Shown here: piece after piece, positions 62,421 through 64,000 of the stretch
Layout: each line of letters starts with the position of its first letter
How positions within the stretch are numbered: position 1 is the stretch's first letter
Assembly (NCBI RefSeq): GCF_007559435.1
Contig: NZ_VMBP01000006.1
Span: 248,001-312,000, forward strand
DNA from: Ancylobacter moscoviensis
Lineage (GTDB): Bacteria; Pseudomonadota; Alphaproteobacteria; Rhizobiales; Xanthobacteraceae
Reading direction: 5' to 3'
Length of the DNA: 64,000 nt
Notes under the pieces: generated by a model
What the model was told of the DNA's origin: nothing
What the model saw: only the letters and a program-made list of their open reading frames with translations
Database searches by the model: none
Program-made: the position numbers and the translations under genes

Positions 62421-62606
62421 ATGGCCGTTCCGAAGAAGAAAACCAGCCCGTCGCGTCGCGGCATGCGCCGTTCCGCCGATGCCCTCGCCAAGCCGACCTA
62501 TGTCGAGGACAAGGATTCCGGCGAGCTGCGCCGCCCGCACCACCTCGACCTGAAGACCGGCATGTACAAGGGTCGTCAGGTTCTCAAGGTGAAGGCCGAG
62601 GCCTGA
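62421..62606 (+). CDS. rpmF: 50S ribosomal protein L32
   Basis: 61 residues starting '[20 protein letters not shown]' from ATG 62421 with AGGAG upstream; seven earlier residues from 62400 are not part of the protein. Lacks the Zn-binding cysteine pairs found in some L32 forms (C- type). A TATAAG near 62339-62344 may be its -10. Followed by a strong terminator, so monocistronic, unlike the rpmF-plsX pairing of many bacteria. Confidence 0.97.
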   Translation: MAVPKKKTSPSRRGMRRSADALAKPTYVEDKDSGELRRPHHLDLKTGMYKGRQVLKVKAEA

Positions 62607-62648
62607 TCGGGTCTCGACGCGCGGCGGAGCCTTCCGCCGCCTGCGGGA

Positions 62649-62672
62649 GCCGGCCCACGGGCCGGCTTTTTT
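62649..62672 (+). terminator. Intrinsic terminator after rpmF
   Basis: 8-bp stem GCCGGCCC/GGGCCGGC (62649-62666), loop AC, then TTTTTT. Confidence 0.9.
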
Positions 62673-62820
62673 GCGTCTGCGCGCCGCTTCTGCCGGCGGG
62701 CTGTCATGTGCCGGTAACCGTAACGACGGTATCGGGTGGAGCGAGGTGCCGGCAGCGTTCCGGCCGCTTATCAGTGCGCGGGAATGATGCTACATCTCTC
62801 GCGTGTGAGACTGGGGATCC

Positions 62821-64000
62821 GTGGTGTTGCGTAACGCGAACGGTCGAGTGCGCCGGGCCACGACATGGCTCTTTCTGGCGGTTTTGGCGGGTCCGGTGCT
62901 CGCCGGTTGCGCCTCGCGTCCGGGGCCGGATGCGCTGGCCGCCGTGCAGGACGAGGCGCCCGACACGACGAAGCACGTCATCCTCGTGGCCTCCTCGCGG
63001 GCCCGCGACGAGCGCCCCGGCGTCTTCTTCAGCGGCGAGCGGACCTCGGCGCTGAACTTCGCGCGGGTCGAGATGACGGTGCCGCCGACGCACAAGGCGG
63101 GCATGGTCGAGTGGCCGAAGGCGCAGCCCAACCCGGCGACGGACATGGTGGTGCGCGAGGCCGTCTATCGCGACACGAAGCAGGAATTCACCCGTGATCT
63201 GAAGGCCGAGCTCGCCCGGCGTCCGGCCGGCAAGCGGCAGGCCGTGATCTTCGTGCACGGCTACAACACGCTTTATTCCGAAGCGCTCTACCGCCTGACG
63301 CAGCTGGCGGAGGACTCGAAGTCGCCCGCCGTCCCGGTCCTGTTCACCTGGGCCTCGCGCGGTAATCTCAGCGACTACGTCTACGACAACAACAGCGCCA
63401 CCGCGGCCCGCGACCGGCTGGAGGACACCATCCGCCTCGTCTTCGACAGCGGCGCGGACCAGGTGACCATTCTCGCCCACTCGATGGGGAACTGGGTGAC
63501 GGTGGAGGCGCTGCGGCAGATCCAGATTTCCGGCAAGCGCCTGCCGTCCAGCAAGATCGGCAACATCATCCTCGCCGCGCCCGACATCGACGTCGACGTG
63601 TTCAAGACCCAGCTCAAGCGTTTCGGCAAGCCCGAGAAGCCGTTCCTGATCGTGGTGTCGCGGGACGACAAGGCGCTGGCCTTCTCCGACTTCATCGCCG
63701 GTGACAAGCCGCGGCTCGGCGCCTACACCAACGACAAGGAACTGGTGGAGCTCGGCGCGGTCGTCGTCGATATGAGCGACGTGAAGTCGCCCGACGAAAT
63801 GAACCACAGCAAGTTCGCCCAGCTTGCCGAGTTGGCGCCGGAGCTGAACGGCATGATCGCCCATGCGCGGGGCAAGGGCACGGCCAACGCCGCCGTCGAG
63901 GTCGCCGGAGTTCATTTCTTCGGTCTCGACAGGCTGTTCCCCATCGGGCGCGGCAGCGCGCCGACCGCTGTCGCGTCTTCGCGGCGCGACGGGGCAGCGC
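62821..64000 (+). CDS. DUF900-type alpha/beta hydrolase lipoprotein (3'-truncated by window)
   Basis: Frame read from GTG 62821 and open to the last base, so the C-terminus lies outside the window; at least 393 residues. Lipoprotein signal with lipobox 'LAGC' (Cys30). Alpha/beta-hydrolase landmarks: 'VIFVHGYNTLY' (oxyanion HG near residue 146), nucleophile elbow 'LAHSMGNW' with Ser221, and Asp in 'PDIDVDVF'; 'KHVILVASSRARDERPGVFF' at the start is typical of DUF900 esterases in Rhizobiales. Substrate unknown. Missed by an ATG-only caller because the start is GTG. Confidence 0.85.
   Translation, partial: MVLRNANGRVRRATTWLFLAVLAGPVLAGCASRPGPDALAAVQDEAPDTTKHVILVASSRARDERPGVFFSGERTSALNFARVEMTVPPTHKAGMVEWPKAQPNPATDMVVREAVYRDTKQEFTRDLKAELARRPAGKRQAVIFVHGYNTLYSEALYRLTQLAEDSKSPAVPVLFTWASRGNLSDYVYDNNSATAARDRLEDTIRLVFDSGADQVTILAHSMGNWVTVEALRQIQISGKRLPSSKIGNIILAAPDIDVDVFKTQLKRFGKPEKPFLIVVSRDDKALAFSDFIAGDKPRLGAYTNDKELVELGAVVVDMSDVKSPDEMNHSKFAQLAELAPELNGMIAHARGKGTANAAVEVAGVHFFGLDRLFPIGRGSAPTAVASSRRDGAA

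Overview
The window is a very GC-rich stretch of alphaproteobacterial chromosome. Gene content and order (hemCD/mitofilin/HemY, bolA-dnaJ-cobS-cobT, aroK-aroB-CBS, xerD-accA, secA/ppiC/argJ/mutT, comF-grxC-nit-DUF1178, ffh-rpsP-rimM-trmD-rplS-leuCDB) match Rhizobiales (Hyphomicrobiales). My guess from gene order is a Xanthobacteraceae-like genome (Ancylobacter/Starkeya/Xanthobacter type), but this is inference from memory. It is mostly core chromosome; I see no prophage, insertion sequence, CRISPR array, tRNA or rRNA.

Layout. 1-11.3 kb: 3' end of purH, an OmpW porin and a giant NAD-glutamate dehydrogenase diverging around a perfect FNR/FixK-type box, then on the minus strand EVE protein, protein methyltransferase, acetyl-CoA synthetase and an arginase-family enzyme. 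11.4-18.4 kb: gpsA and tsaD diverge from hemC-hemD-mitofilin-HemY. 18.4-23.1 kb: a structured minus-strand RNA with its own promoter and terminator (6S RNA candidate), then cobT-cobS-J-domain protein and divergent BolA. 23.1-30.1 kb: aroK-aroB-CBS protein diverging from a tiny membrane protein, xerD, accA and a lipoprotein L,D-transpeptidase. 30.1-39 kb: secA with a long leader, a parvulin isomerase, argJ, mutT and two TetR/membrane-protein pairs with visible operators. 39-46.7 kb: NDUFAF5-like methyltransferase diverging from comF-grxC-nit-DUF1178, an Ivy-type lysozyme inhibitor, ccmC-ccmD-ccmG, DUF930 and an atypical pyruvate kinase. 46.9-59.8 kb: ffh, rpsP, rimM, trmD, rplS, then leuC...leuD...leuB interrupted by a RidA, an RHH protein, a glyoxalase-fold protein and a two-gene gluconate-dehydrogenase-like module. 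60-64 kb: polyprenyl synthase, mtgA, rpmF and the start of a lipoprotein alpha/beta hydrolase.

Functionally the window mixes housekeeping (protein export, translation, tRNA modification, cell wall, heme, cobalamin, leucine, shikimate and arginine synthesis) with respiration-linked genes. The latter are FNR-box control of the porin and/or glutamate dehydrogenase, cytochrome c maturation, a complex-I-assembly-type methyltransferase, and a Mic60-like envelope protein in the heme operon.

The most rewarding non-coding signals are: the 6S-like RNA at 18431-18611; the FNR box at 2018-2031; a 19-bp operator shared by tetR and its neighbour (37753-37771 and 38402-38420); the two-operator divergent promoter at 35474-35540; dispersed two-armed palindromic repeats at six or more intergenic sites; and several start codons lying almost directly on predicted transcription starts. 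All positions and motifs were read by eye; no search was run.
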